A stretch of 64,000 nt of DNA from Microbacterium sp. YJN-G (GCF_015040615.1 NZ_CP060402.1:1674001-1738000), one strand, 5' to 3'; numbered from the stretch's first letter, positions 16,958-28,133 are shown. The notes: generated by a model not told the origin, from the letters alone. Translations and numbers: made by a program.

Positions 16958-18402
16958 CCGGCCGCTCCCCCGACCTCAGCGCGGTCCGGCGGCGCCGCGA
17001 GCTGGAGCGCACCGCATCCGAGACGGTCGACGTGCTGGTCGTGGGCGGCGGGATCACGGGTGCGGGCGTGGCGCTGGATGCGGCATCCCGCGGGCTGACC
17101 GTCGCCCTCATCGAGGCGGAGGATCTCGCCTTCGGCACCAGCCGGTTCAGCTCCAAGCTCGTGCACGGCGGACTGCGCTACCTCGCCACCGGCGATATCG
17201 CCACCGCACGCGAGAGCGCCCGGGAGCGTCATCTGCTGATGACGGCGATCGCTCCGCACCTGATCCGTCCGCTGCCGCAGTTGCTGCCCTTCTCCCCCGG
17301 TGTCGCCCTCCGCCAGCGCGCGGCCGGCGTCACCGGGATGACGATGGGTGACCTGCTGCGCATGCAGGCGCGCACGCGGCGCGCGACGCTTCCCGGTCCG
17401 CGTGCCGTGTCCGCTCGCGCCGCACGCCGGCTCGTGCCCGCGCTCGATCCTCGCGGACTCCGCGGCGGCATGATCGCTTACGACGGGCAGCTCGTCGACG
17501 ATGCACGCCTGGTCGTCGCCGTCGCCCGCACGGCGGCGAGTCTCGGGGCGCGCATCCTCACCCGGGTACGGGCGCTGGGGCTGCACGGTGACGGCGCCGC
17601 CGCCGAGGATGTGCTCACCGGTGAGAGGCTGGAGATCCGCGCACGCAGCGTGATCAACGCCACCGGCGTGTGGGCGGGGTCGCTCGACAGCGGCCTTTCG
17701 GTGCGTCCCAGCCGCGGCACGCACATCGTGCTCGACGGCGCAGATCTGGGGCATCCATCCGCCGCGCTCACCATCCCGCACGAGGGCTCGATCAGCCGGT
17801 ACGTGTTCGCCCTGCCGCAACTCGGCGGAACGGTGCTGGTCGGGCTGACCGATGAGGACGCGCCGGGGCCGATCCCCGAGGTGGCGCAGCCGACGGAGCC
17901 CGAGATCCGCTTCCTGCTCGACAGCATCAACCGTGTGATCGCCGAGCCCATCGCGCGCGAGCAGGTGCGAGGTGCGTTCGCGGGGCTGCGGCCGCTGGTC
18001 GATGCCGCCCACGGCAGCACGGCCGACATCTCGCGGCGGCATCTGGTGTCGGCATCCGACTCGGGGTTCGTGAGCGTGCTCGGCGGCAAGCTCACCACCT
18101 ACCGCCGGATGGCGGAGGATGCCGTCGATGCGGCAGTGCGGCTGCGGGGCCTCGCAGCAGGCCCGTGCCGCACCACGACACTGCGTCTGGTCGATACCGC
18201 GCCGGTACCGTCGGAGCCGCTGATCCCGGGCATCGCACTCACCCGCGCGGAGGTGGAGTCGGCGGTGCGCACGGAGCTCGCCCTCACCGCCGACGACGTG
18301 CTCGACCGCCGCTCGCGTGTCGGCCTGATCGCCGATGACCGACAGCGCGCGCTGCCTGCGGTCATCGCTCTCGTAGAGCGGGCGCTGTCAGAGCTCGACT
18401 GA
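16954..18402 (+). CDS. glpD: FAD-dependent glycerol-3-phosphate dehydrogenase
   Basis: 482 residues from the ATG overlapping the tetR stop. The dinucleotide-binding start VDVLVVGGGITGAGVALDAASRG is followed by the GlpD signature FGTSRFSSKLVHGGLRYLA, then INATGVWAG and the C-terminal GGKLTTYRRMAEDAVD. The enzyme oxidises glycerol-3-phosphate to DHAP at the membrane and feeds electrons to the respiratory chain. It is a little shorter than E. coli GlpD (501). Because it shares a regulator with an alkyl-DHAP-synthase-like operon, it may control DHAP supply for lipid synthesis as well as glycerol use. Confidence 0.9.
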   Translation: MTGRSPDLSAVRRRRELERTASETVDVLVVGGGITGAGVALDAASRGLTVALIEAEDLAFGTSRFSSKLVHGGLRYLATGDIATARESARERHLLMTAIAPHLIRPLPQLLPFSPGVALRQRAAGVTGMTMGDLLRMQARTRRATLPGPRAVSARAARRLVPALDPRGLRGGMIAYDGQLVDDARLVVAVARTAASLGARILTRVRALGLHGDGAAAEDVLTGERLEIRARSVINATGVWAGSLDSGLSVRPSRGTHIVLDGADLGHPSAALTIPHEGSISRYVFALPQLGGTVLVGLTDEDAPGPIPEVAQPTEPEIRFLLDSINRVIAEPIAREQVRGAFAGLRPLVDAAHGSTADISRRHLVSASDSGFVSVLGGKLTTYRRMAEDAVDAAVRLRGLAAGPCRTTTLRLVDTAPVPSEPLIPGIALTRAEVESAVRTELALTADDVLDRRSRVGLIADDRQRALPAVIALVERALSELD

Positions 18403-18408
18403 GGGTTC

Positions 18409-20352
18409 TCAGCGCTTCTCGTGGATGGGAAGCTCGATCGCGCCGGTCTCGCCCGTCTGACGCGCAACCGGCACGCGGCGTCCCAGCACCTGCGCGACCA
18501 CGTCCTGCGCGATCCTGGCGGCCGTGAGGCCGGCATCCTCGAGCACCTCCTCGCGGGTGGCGTGGTCGATGAACTCGTCCGGGAGACCCAGCTCGTCGAC
18601 GGCCGTGTCGATGCCTGCTTCGCGCAGCACCTGGCGCACCCGCGTGCCGACCCCGCCGACGCGGATGCCGTCCTCGAGGGTGATGACGAGACGGTGACGT
18701 GCGGCGAGTTCGATGACCGACGGCTGGACGGGGATCGCCCAGCGCGGGTCGATCACGGTCGCACCGATCCCCTGGGCCCGCAGGCGACCTGCGACGTCGA
18801 GGGCGAGCGAGGCGAACGGGCCGATGCCGACCAGCAGCACGTCCTCGGTGACGTCGCGGCTGAGCACGTCCACGCCGTCGGGCAGCCGGTCGATGGCCTC
18901 GATCTCGTCGGGCACCGAGCCCTTCGGATAGCGGATCACCGTCGGCGCATGCTCGACGGCGACGGCCTCGTTCAGCGCTTCCTGCAGGCGTGCGGCGTCT
19001 CGCGGTGCGGCGATGCGGATGCCGGGCACGAGCTGCAGCATGGCGAGGTCCCACACGCCGTGGTGGCTGGGGCCGTCCGGGCCCGTCACACCGGCACGGT
19101 CGAGCACGAACGTCACGCCGGCCTTGTGCAGCGCGACGTCCATGAGCACCTGGTCGAATGCCCGGTTCATGAACGTCGCGTAGATCGCGACCACCGGGTG
19201 CAGCCCGCCGAAGGCGAGGCCCGCGGCCGAGGTGACGGCGTGCTGCTCGGCGATGCCGACGTCGTACACCCGGTCGGGGAACCGCTCCGCGAACGGTGCG
19301 AGACCGGTCGGGCGCAGCATGGCGGCCGTCATGGCGATGATCCGATCGTCACCCGATCCGACCTCGACCAGCGCCTCGGCGAACACGTCGGTCCAGGCCC
19401 GGCCGGTCGACGATGCGAGGGAGCCGCCGGTCTTGGGATCTATGCGGCCGACGGCATGGAACTGGTCGGCCTCGTCATCCAGCGCGGGCTGGTAGCCGCG
19501 CCCCTTCTCGGTGATGGTGTGCACGATGACCGGCGCGCCGTAGTCCTTGGCGAGCTGCAGCGTCTCCATCAGAGCCGGGATGTCATGACCGTCCACCGGG
19601 CCGAGGTACTTGATGTCGAGATTGGAATACAGGGCGACGTTGTTGGTGAAGCGGGACAGGAAGCCCCGGGTTCCGCCGCGCACCCCGCGGAACACCGCGC
19701 GACCGAACGGGCCGAACGAGCGGAACAGCCGGTCGGACTTGCGATGCATCTCGCGGTATGCCGCCGCCGTGCGCACCCGGTTCAGGTAGCGCGACATGCC
19801 GCCGATCGTCGGCGCGTAGGAGCGGCCGTTGTCGTTGACGACGATGATGAGGTTGCGCTCGTTGTCATCGGAGATGTTGTTCAGCGCCTCCCACGTCATA
19901 CCGCCCGTGAGAGCTCCGTCGCCGACGACCGCGACGACATGGCGGTCGGCGCGTCCGGTCGCGGTCAGCGCACGCGAGAGGCCGTCGGCCCAGCTGAGCG
20001 AGCTCGAGGCGTGCGACGACTCGACGACGTCGTGCGGGCTCTCGGAGCGCTGCGGGTAGCCGGCCAGGCCCCCGCGCGAGCGCAGCAGCGAGAAATCCTG
20101 CCGTCCGGTCAGCAGCTTGTGCACGTACGACTGGTGGCCGGTGTCGAAGATGATCGGGTCGTCCGGGGACGAGAACACCCGGTGCAGCGCGATCGTCAGC
20201 TCGACGACGCCGAGGTTCGGTCCGAGGTGGCCGCCCGTGCGGGCGACGTTCTCGACGAGGAAGGCCCTGATCTCGGTGGCGAGCTCGGTGAGCTGCTCGG
20301 GCGAGAGGCCATCGAGGTCTCGAGGACCGGTGATACTCGGCAGGATCGGCAT
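18409..20352 (-). CDS. dxs: 1-deoxy-D-xylulose-5-phosphate synthase
   Basis: 647 residues from ATG at 20352, with GGAGGAG upstream. Dxs joins pyruvate and glyceraldehyde-3-phosphate using thiamine diphosphate, the first step of the MEP isoprenoid pathway. Seen are FDTGHQSYVHKLLTGR, VVGDGALTGGMTWEALNNI (the ThDP/Mg motif ending in NN), the YLGPVDGHD loop, AEQHAVTSAAGLA and DRAGVTGPDGPSHHGVWD. Length and all motifs are normal. It converges on glpD with a 6-bp gap. A TAGACT box at 20411-20416 is a likely -10. Confidence 0.97.
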   Translation of the reverse strand: MPILPSITGPRDLDGLSPEQLTELATEIRAFLVENVARTGGHLGPNLGVVELTIALHRVFSSPDDPIIFDTGHQSYVHKLLTGRQDFSLLRSRGGLAGYPQRSESPHDVVESSHASSSLSWADGLSRALTATGRADRHVVAVVGDGALTGGMTWEALNNISDDNERNLIIVVNDNGRSYAPTIGGMSRYLNRVRTAAAYREMHRKSDRLFRSFGPFGRAVFRGVRGGTRGFLSRFTNNVALYSNLDIKYLGPVDGHDIPALMETLQLAKDYGAPVIVHTITEKGRGYQPALDDEADQFHAVGRIDPKTGGSLASSTGRAWTDVFAEALVEVGSGDDRIIAMTAAMLRPTGLAPFAERFPDRVYDVGIAEQHAVTSAAGLAFGGLHPVVAIYATFMNRAFDQVLMDVALHKAGVTFVLDRAGVTGPDGPSHHGVWDLAMLQLVPGIRIAAPRDAARLQEALNEAVAVEHAPTVIRYPKGSVPDEIEAIDRLPDGVDVLSRDVTEDVLLVGIGPFASLALDVAGRLRAQGIGATVIDPRWAIPVQPSVIELAARHRLVITLEDGIRVGGVGTRVRQVLREAGIDTAVDELGLPDEFIDHATREEVLEDAGLTAARIAQDVVAQVLGRRVPVARQTGETGAIELPIHEKR

Positions 20353-20410
20353 GGACGCTCCTCCGCGACTCGACGACGTGCGCGGCCGGGAGGTCGCGCG
20401 AACGTCACCC

Positions 20411-20416
20411 AGTCTA
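20411..20416 (-). promoter_or_regulatory. Candidate -10 box TAGACT for dxs
   Basis: TAGACT on the minus strand would start transcription near 20404, giving a leader of about 50 nt before the dxs ATG. I see no clear -35. Confidence 0.35.
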
Positions 20417-20477
20417 ACGCCGAGTAGGTGGATGTTCGGTGTGCGGTGCGCCGTCGGCGCACCGGCGGAACTCCTGC

Positions 20478-20483
20478 CAGGAT
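20478..20483 (+). promoter_or_regulatory. -10-like box CAGGAT before the LysM lipoprotein gene
   Basis: CAGGAT lies exactly 6 nt before the ATG at 20490. No ribosome binding site is seen. Confidence 0.45.
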
Positions 20484-20489
20484 GTCGCC

Positions 20490-21161
20490 ATGAGCATCCG
20501 CCTGCCCGCGATCGCCTCGGCTGCCGCGCTCGCCCTCGCTCTCAGCGCCTGCACCGCGACACCGGTCCCAGAGGTGCTGGAGACGTCAGCCGTGCCGGCG
20601 GCGGCATCCGCTCCGGAGACCGGCGAGGCGACCCCGACGCCCGCACCCGACGCCGACTCATGCGACGCGACGGGCTGGACCACGCCGGGAATGGATCAGC
20701 GGGCGGCCAGGGAGGTGCGCGATCGTGGATCGCGCCTACTCGCCGAGGGCACCGTCGGGCACGATGCGGAGGGAAGGATCGTCACCTACACGGTCGCCGC
20801 CGGTGACGCCCCGGATGCGATCGGCCAGCGACTGTGCATCGGGAACGCGGGGACGCTCGCGGAACTCAACCACACCCGGACCATCCACCCCGACCAGGTG
20901 CTGCGGATCTTCCACGATCCGTCCCTGCCAGAGGTGCCGTACTACAACCCGGTCAACGCGCCCGCCGGTTTCCAGCAGATCCCGTACCAGCACACGCTCG
21001 AGGCGATGGGCACCGCAGCGGATGCGGATGATGTTGCGGCCGTGCGCAGGATGTGGACCGACACGCTCTCGGGCATGTTCTACGACGAGGGACTCGTCGC
21101 CAGGATCCAGCAGCAGATCGACACCAGCGACCCCGAGGTGCTGCGTCAGCTGTTCTCGTAG
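20490..21161 (+). CDS. Lipoprotein with a LysM-like domain
   Basis: 223 residues. The signal sequence [18 protein letters not shown] ends in the lipobox LSAC, so the cysteine near residue 21 is probably lipidated and the protein anchored outside the membrane. A Pro/Thr/Ala-rich linker follows. Residues about 105-150 (TYTVAAGDAPDAIGQRLCI, then LAELNHTRTIHPDQVLRI) look like a LysM peptidoglycan-binding repeat, with extra cysteines. The C-terminal 75 residues are helical and unrecognised. It is divergent from dxs and faces acnA across a shared terminator. A cell-wall-associated role is likely; no enzyme activity is evident. Confidence 0.65.
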   Translation: MSIRLPAIASAAALALALSACTATPVPEVLETSAVPAAASAPETGEATPTPAPDADSCDATGWTTPGMDQRAAREVRDRGSRLLAEGTVGHDAEGRIVTYTVAAGDAPDAIGQRLCIGNAGTLAELNHTRTIHPDQVLRIFHDPSLPEVPYYNPVNAPAGFQQIPYQHTLEAMGTAADADDVAAVRRMWTDTLSGMFYDEGLVARIQQQIDTSDPEVLRQLFS

Positions 21162-21177
21162 GTCACGACGCAACGGC

Positions 21178-21229
21178 AGAGCGCCCCGCCGGGCCACCGG
21201 TTCGGAACCGGGGCCGGGCGGGGCGCTCT
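21178..21229. terminator. Bidirectional terminator between the LysM lipoprotein gene and acnA
   Basis: There is a 13-bp perfect outer stem (AGAGCGCCCCGCC with GGCGGGGCGCTCT). Inside it sits a second small hairpin, CCGGTT-cgg-AACCGG. It lies between two convergent genes and can serve both. Confidence 0.8.
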
Positions 21230-21240
21230 CGTGTTCGGTG

Positions 21241-24075
<2,835 letters not shown>

Positions 24076-24202
24076 GTATCCGTCTCCTTCTGAATCTGAT
24101 GGAAGCGACAGGCGGTTCCATCTTGCTCGCCGATCGAGCGTCGCGGCTAGCAAGGCACGCCTTACCAGTGTGCGCCGCGTCCGCGCTCGGCAAAAGCCCG
24201 AA

Positions 24203-24226
24203 ATTTATCTTGATGTCGAGATAAAT
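24203..24226. promoter_or_regulatory. 24-bp near-palindrome upstream of acnA
   Basis: The arms ATTTATCT and AGATAAAT are perfect 8-bp inverted repeats around TGATGTCG. The centre is also partly symmetrical, giving 10 of 12 paired positions. The site is strikingly AT-rich for this genome and sits about 130-150 nt before the acnA start, close to the 3' end of the DUF3159 gene. It looks like an operator for a dimeric regulator. I cannot name the regulator. Confidence 0.5.
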
Positions 24227-24251
24227 CTAGCAGAGGGGCCGAAGCACCGGG

Positions 24252-24974
24252 TCATCCGGCGCGCGGGTACAGCGCGCGGACGACCAGCCAGGTGACGGCG
24301 ACCATCGGCGCGAACAGGGGCAGGCCCATCACGAGCTTGAGTGTGCCCAGCAGAGTCACCTGATCGGTGAGGTACAGCGGCAGCTGCACGCTCAGACGCA
24401 GCAGGAACAGCACACCCCAGGCGATGCCGAGCCAGAAGAACGCACGGCGCTTGCGGCGGTCGGCCCTCCAGGCCGTCCCCTCCCCCATCAGGAAGCCCGC
24501 TGCCAGGCCGATCAGCGACCAGCCGATCAGCGCGGCGAGGATCATCGCCGTGCCGTACACGGCGTTGGTGATCAGTCCGGGGACGAAGTTGTCGGCACCG
24601 CGGCCGGTCCACAGGGCGAGCATCGCTGCGGCTCCCGCGGCGATGAGTCCGCCCAGCGCAGCCGACGGCGGGGACTTCTGCACGAGCCGGACGATGGTGA
24701 ACACCGCGGCGAGGCCGACCGAGACGCCGAGCGAGAGCACGAGCGGCTCGGGGAAGAGGGTGAAGAGGATGACGAAGGCGAGGCTGGGAAGAACGGATTC
24801 GAGGATGCCGCGCCATCCGCCCATCGCACCCCAGACGACCGTCTGGGTGCTCCTGCCGCTGTCGTCGCTGAACCCTGCACGCCGCGCCGCGCCGCCGAGG
24901 GCGGCGCCGATCAGCTCCGAGGGACGGGGCTCGTCGCGACCGTCCTCGGCTGCGGGGTCGTGCGGCTGGGTCAC
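24252..24974 (-). CDS. DUF3159 integral membrane protein
   Basis: 240 residues. After a polar N-terminal 45 residues, about five or six hydrophobic segments follow (for example LESVLPSLAFVILFTLF, LVLSLGVSVGLAAVFTIV, FFWLGIAWGVLFLLRL). The pattern and the GGWRGILESVLPSLAF motif match DUF3159, an actinobacterial membrane family of unknown function. Its ATG lies inside the end of the DUF3710 gene (4-base overlap), giving the operon dut-DUF3710-DUF3159, as I recall also in M. tuberculosis (Rv2696c-Rv2697c region). Nothing points to a transported substrate. Confidence 0.82.
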   Translation of the reverse strand: MTQPHDPAAEDGRDEPRPSELIGAALGGAARRAGFSDDSGRSTQTVVWGAMGGWRGILESVLPSLAFVILFTLFPEPLVLSLGVSVGLAAVFTIVRLVQKSPPSAALGGLIAAGAAAMLALWTGRGADNFVPGLITNAVYGTAMILAALIGWSLIGLAAGFLMGEGTAWRADRRKRRAFFWLGIAWGVLFLLRLSVQLPLYLTDQVTLLGTLKLVMGLPLFAPMVAVTWLVVRALYPRAG

Positions 24975-25558
24975 GCGGAGCCCGGCGTGGACGGCATCTT
25001 CAGCGGGATGAGGTCGCGCGGGGGCATCGGCGTACCGCCGCGCACCACGACGATGGAGCGGAAGAGATCCTCCACCTGCTCGGCGGCGGCTGGATCGGAT
25101 GCCGCTTCGCCGCCAATCACGCCGCGCAGGAACCAGCGCGGTCCGTCGACGCCGATGAACCGCGCCAGGCGCATCTCGGATCCCTCGGCGGCCGTCGCGG
25201 GCACCTCGGCCAGCAGCTCCTTGCCGAGCGGCCCCTCGCGTTCCTCGACGCGGCCGCCCTGCGAGCGGATCTGATCGCGCAGCTGGAGCCGGGTCTCATC
25301 CCACAGTCCGCGCGAGCGGGGTGCCGCGAACGGCTGCACCTGCAGTGAGGACGCCGCGTAGTCCAGCCCGACGGCGACGATGCGCTTGGTCTGCTCCTCG
25401 ACCTCGAGGCGCAGGTTCAGTCCCTCGCGCGGCAGCACCTTGATGCCGCCCAGATCGATGTACGGGCGCACCGGGTTCGCCTCGGAGTCGTCGAAGGGGC
25501 CCGCCGTGGCGCGATCCTCGGGCGCCGACTTCAGCGTGGGCTCGATCTCTTCAGTCAT
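24971..25558 (-). CDS. DUF3710 family protein
   Basis: 195 residues of the actinobacterial DUF3710 family. Recognisable parts are YIDLGGIKVLPREGLNLRLEVEE, the SLQVQPFAAPRSRGLWDE strand-turn and the RFIGVDGPRWFLRGVIGG stretch, close to the mycobacterial Rv2696c sequence as I remember it. It is soluble, acidic at the N-terminus, and has no cysteine or metal motif. It overlaps dut at its 5' end and DUF3159 at its 3' end by 4 bases each, so the three are translationally coupled. Function is unknown. Confidence 0.85.
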   Translation of the reverse strand: MTEEIEPTLKSAPEDRATAGPFDDSEANPVRPYIDLGGIKVLPREGLNLRLEVEEQTKRIVAVGLDYAASSLQVQPFAAPRSRGLWDETRLQLRDQIRSQGGRVEEREGPLGKELLAEVPATAAEGSEMRLARFIGVDGPRWFLRGVIGGEAASDPAAAEQVEDLFRSIVVVRGGTPMPPRDLIPLKMPSTPGSA

Positions 25559-26004
25559 TCGCTCTTTCCCTGGGTATAGCCGGTCGACCCGAAGCCGCCG
25601 TCGCCGCGGACGCTCTCGGGAAGCTCCTCGACGGGCTCGAACTGCGCCTGGATCACGGGCATCACGATCAGCTGCGCGATGCGATCGCCGACCGCCACAT
25701 CGTACGCTTCCCGGCTGTCGGTGTTCAGCAGGGTCACCTTGATCTCACCGCGGTAACCGGCGTCCACAGTGCCGGGCGAGTTGACCACGGTGATGCCGTG
25801 CTTGGCGGCCAGACCGCTGCGGGGCACGACGAACGCGGCGTGTCCCTCGGGCAGTGCGATGCGCACGCCCGTGCCGATCAGGGCGCGCTCCCCCGGCTCG
25901 AGCCGCACGGCCTCGGTGGAGACGAGATCGGCGCCGGCGTCGCCGGGGTGGGCGTAGAAGGGCACCTGCCCGGCGATAATGGGAACGACGACGGAATGAG
26001 TCAC
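25555..26004 (-). CDS. dut: dUTP diphosphatase
   Basis: 149 residues from GTG at 26004. This trimeric dUTPase hydrolyses dUTP to dUMP and keeps uracil out of DNA. The five family motifs are visible: GDAGADLVS (1), VVPRSGLAAKHGI (2) and NSPGTVDAGYRGE (3) with the catalytic Asp, then GDRIAQLIV (4) and the C-terminal RGDGGFGSTG (5). It leads the dut-DUF3710-DUF3159 operon and is divergent from DUF3093 with almost no intergenic space. A TAGCCT box 6 nt before the GTG indicates a leaderless transcript. Confidence 0.96.
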   Translation of the reverse strand: MTHSVVVPIIAGQVPFYAHPGDAGADLVSTEAVRLEPGERALIGTGVRIALPEGHAAFVVPRSGLAAKHGITVVNSPGTVDAGYRGEIKVTLLNTDSREAYDVAVGDRIAQLIVMPVIQAQFEPVEELPESVRGDGGFGSTGYTQGKSE

Positions 26005-26007
26005 CCC

Positions 26008-26487
26008 ATGAGGCTAATGCAGAACACCGAACAGGATGCGCGGGAGATCTACCGCGAGCGGCTGTCCCCCAGCCTGTGGATGATCGTGACGATCGCGCTG
26101 GCGGGCCCCATGGTCTCGCTGGTGTTCGCGCCGGTCGCGACGACCTTCGCGGTGATCATCGGCGCGGCGGTGTCGCTGCTGCTGGTCGTGCTCAGCATCG
26201 TGCTCTCCCCGGTCGTGCGGGTGCGCGGCGGCGTGCTGCACGCCGGACGCGCGCACATCGATGCACGCTGGCTGGGCGAACCCCAGCCGTTCACCGGTCA
26301 GGAGGCCCGCGATCGTCGCACGCGCGACATCGCCCGCGACGGCTGGTATCTGCTGCGGGGCGGCATCGACGGGGTGGTGGTCGTGCCGCTGGGGGATCCC
26401 GCCGACCCGGTGCACAGCTGGACGATCTCGACGCGCACCCCCGATCGTCTCAGCGCGGCGATCCGCGCCGCGCGCGAGCAGCGCTGA
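26008..26487 (+). CDS. DUF3093 membrane protein
   Basis: 159 residues from ATG at 26008. In-frame ATGs at 25996 and 26017 are alternatives; GATAAT at 25975-25980 is a possible -10 and fits either upstream start. Two hydrophobic segments (MIVTIALAGPMVSLVFAPV and VIIGAAVSLLLVVLSIVL) follow YRERLSPSLW, then a soluble tail with VRVRGGVLHAGRAHI and TRTPDRL. This matches DUF3093, an actinobacterial family of unknown function beside dut (Rv2698 in M. tuberculosis, as I recall). It is divergent from dut and followed by a shared terminator. Confidence 0.82.
   Translation: MRLMQNTEQDAREIYRERLSPSLWMIVTIALAGPMVSLVFAPVATTFAVIIGAAVSLLLVVLSIVLSPVVRVRGGVLHAGRAHIDARWLGEPQPFTGQEARDRRTRDIARDGWYLLRGGIDGVVVVPLGDPADPVHSWTISTRTPDRLSAAIRAAREQR
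26011..26016 (-). promoter_or_regulatory. -10-like box TAGCCT, leaderless start of dut
   Basis: TAGCCT on the minus strand is followed by 6 nt and then GTG at 26004. The box lies inside the first codons of the divergent DUF3093 gene. Confidence 0.5.
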
Positions 26488-26532
26488 GCGCACTTCCCGT
26501 ACAGGACTGGATGCCGGTACCGGAACGCAGAA

Positions 26533-26562
26533 CGCGCCCCGAGCCATGCGGCTGGGGGCGCG
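26533..26562. terminator. Bidirectional terminator between DUF3093 and DUF4193 genes
   Basis: The stem CGCGCCCC pairs with GGGGCGCG, and after one mismatch AGCC pairs with GGCT around the loop ATGC. It lies between convergent genes. Confidence 0.65.
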
Positions 26563-26583
26563 AGCGTCGTCCGTGGTGCGTCG

Positions 26584-26877
26584 TCAGGCGGCGCACTCCC
26601 GGCAGATCGGGCCGTCGGGACCCTCGTGGTCGAGCTGAGAACGGTGCTTCACGAGGAAGCAGCTCATACAGGTGAACTCGTCCTGCTGGGCGGGCAGGAC
26701 GACGATGACGTCCTCCACGTCCGACAGGTCGGCCCCGGGCAGCTCGAAAGCCGTGGGGTTGTCGGAGTCCTCGACGTCGCCGGCGCCGGACTGGTTGTTC
26801 GGCACACGCTCCTTCAGTGCTTCGATCGACTCGGAGTCGTCTTCGCTCTTGCGGGGGGCGTCGTAGTCGGTTGCCAT
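26584..26877 (-). CDS. DUF4193 small zinc-ribbon protein
   Basis: 97 residues from ATG at 26877, with GGAG upstream. The N-terminal half is acidic and probably disordered (KSEDDSESIEALKERVPNN). The C-terminal part has two CxxC pairs, TCMSCFLVKH and ICRECAA, which should bind one zinc. DUF4193 is conserved next to dut and DUF3093 in actinobacteria (Rv2699c, as I recall). Its small size, acidic tail and zinc ribbon recall RNA-polymerase-associated factors, but no function has been shown to my knowledge. Confidence 0.85.
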   Translation of the reverse strand: MATDYDAPRKSEDDSESIEALKERVPNNQSGAGDVEDSDNPTAFELPGADLSDVEDVIVVLPAQQDEFTCMSCFLVKHRSQLDHEGPDGPICRECAA

Positions 26878-27083
26878 GCGGTAAGTCTCCACTTCCGTGG
26901 TGCGAGTGGGTTTCGGGGGAACGCTGATCCGGGTGTTCAGCGGCGTTAGTTTGCACGACCGCGCGCCATTTCGCAAATGCCCGCGATCCTGCACAGGGAA
27001 ACTCGCGGCACGCCCGGCGTATTCCCGGGCACGCACAGCCGGTCGTGACAGCATGAATGCACACCCATCAGAGGGGCATTGGC

Positions 27084-28097
27084 ATGGAAAACGTCACCAT
27101 CGTCGGAACGGAAGCGGGAGTCCTCGTCCTCGCAACGGAGTCCGGACAGCGCTTCGCGCTGCCCATCGACGACGTGCTGCACCGCGAGGTGCGTCGGGCG
27201 ACCCGCGACGCGGAACCCGCCGCCGTGCGTCTGGCCGCCAGCCCGCGTGACATCCAGGCGCAGATTCGCGCCGGTCTCTCGGCATCCGAGGTCGCGGCCC
27301 TGCTCGGCGTCAGCGAAGCCGACGTCGCCCGCTTCGAGGGTCCGGTCCTCGCCGAGCGCGAGCACATCGTGGGCCAGGCGCTCGCCGTCCCCGTCCTCAT
27401 CGGCAGCGAGGTCGAACCCGACGCGCAGCCGACCTTCGGCGCCGCCGTGCGCGCCAAGCTCGCCGACCTCGGCGCGACCGACGAGCGCTGGGCTAGCTGG
27501 AAGGACGAGTCCGGCTGGACCGTCAAGCTCGAGTTCACCGCCGCCGAGGTCGAGCACGACGCTCGCTGGTCGTTCGATCCCCGGCGCAGCACGCTGTCGC
27601 CGGTGAACGCCGACGCCACCCAGCTCTCGCGCCAGGGCTCGCTGCCTGAAGGGCTGATCCCCCGGCTGCGCGCGGTCGAGTCCGAGCGCGTGTCGCCGTA
27701 CAAGGACGACAGCCGCTTCGACTCCGGCGCCTTCGGTCCTCGCCTGCTGCCGCCGCCCGAGGAGGCGGACGAGACCCCGGCCGCGCCCGAGCACTCCAGC
27801 GCGGCGGTGCAGGAGGCCGCCGCGCGCCGTGCCCCCGACGAGAGCCACCCGAGCGCCGAGACCGCCGACCTGCTCGAGGCGCTGCGCCGCCGCCGCGGCC
27901 AGCGTGAGTCCGCACCGCTGCTGACCGACGAGGAGCAGGACGAGCCGGCCCCGATCGCCCTGTTCGACGCGCTTCAGGACGAGCCCGAGACGGAGCCTCA
28001 GCCCGAGCCCGCAGAGGCACCCTCCGGTCGCCGGAAGCGCCGCAACGCCATGCCCAGCTGGGACGAGATCGTCTTCGGCGCACGCACCGACGAGTGA
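27084..28097 (+). CDS. sepH: Septation protein SepH
   Basis: 337 residues from ATG at 27084, with GAGGGG upstream. The N-terminal DUF3071 domain (about 1-175) has the LVLATESGQRFALPIDD start and a helix-turn-helix-like RDIQAQIRAGLSASEVAALLGV. Then comes ARWSFDPRRSTLSPVNADA. The C-terminal half is acidic and disordered with a basic patch GRRKRRNAMPSWDEIVFG. In Streptomyces and mycobacteria SepH binds FtsZ and promotes its assembly. The gene is divergent from DUF4193 across 206 nt in which I see no other gene. Confidence 0.93.
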   Translation: MENVTIVGTEAGVLVLATESGQRFALPIDDVLHREVRRATRDAEPAAVRLAASPRDIQAQIRAGLSASEVAALLGVSEADVARFEGPVLAEREHIVGQALAVPVLIGSEVEPDAQPTFGAAVRAKLADLGATDERWASWKDESGWTVKLEFTAAEVEHDARWSFDPRRSTLSPVNADATQLSRQGSLPEGLIPRLRAVESERVSPYKDDSRFDSGAFGPRLLPPPEEADETPAAPEHSSAAVQEAAARRAPDESHPSAETADLLEALRRRRGQRESAPLLTDEEQDEPAPIALFDALQDEPETEPQPEPAEAPSGRRKRRNAMPSWDEIVFGARTDE

Positions 28098-28133
28098 TCG
28101 GTCGCGCGGCCCGTCATCGCACCTGCGAGACGA

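Noticed and set aside
18403..18408. Terminator between glpD and dxs
   Set aside because: The gap is 6 bp and no hairpin is visible there; any termination must overlap coding sequence.
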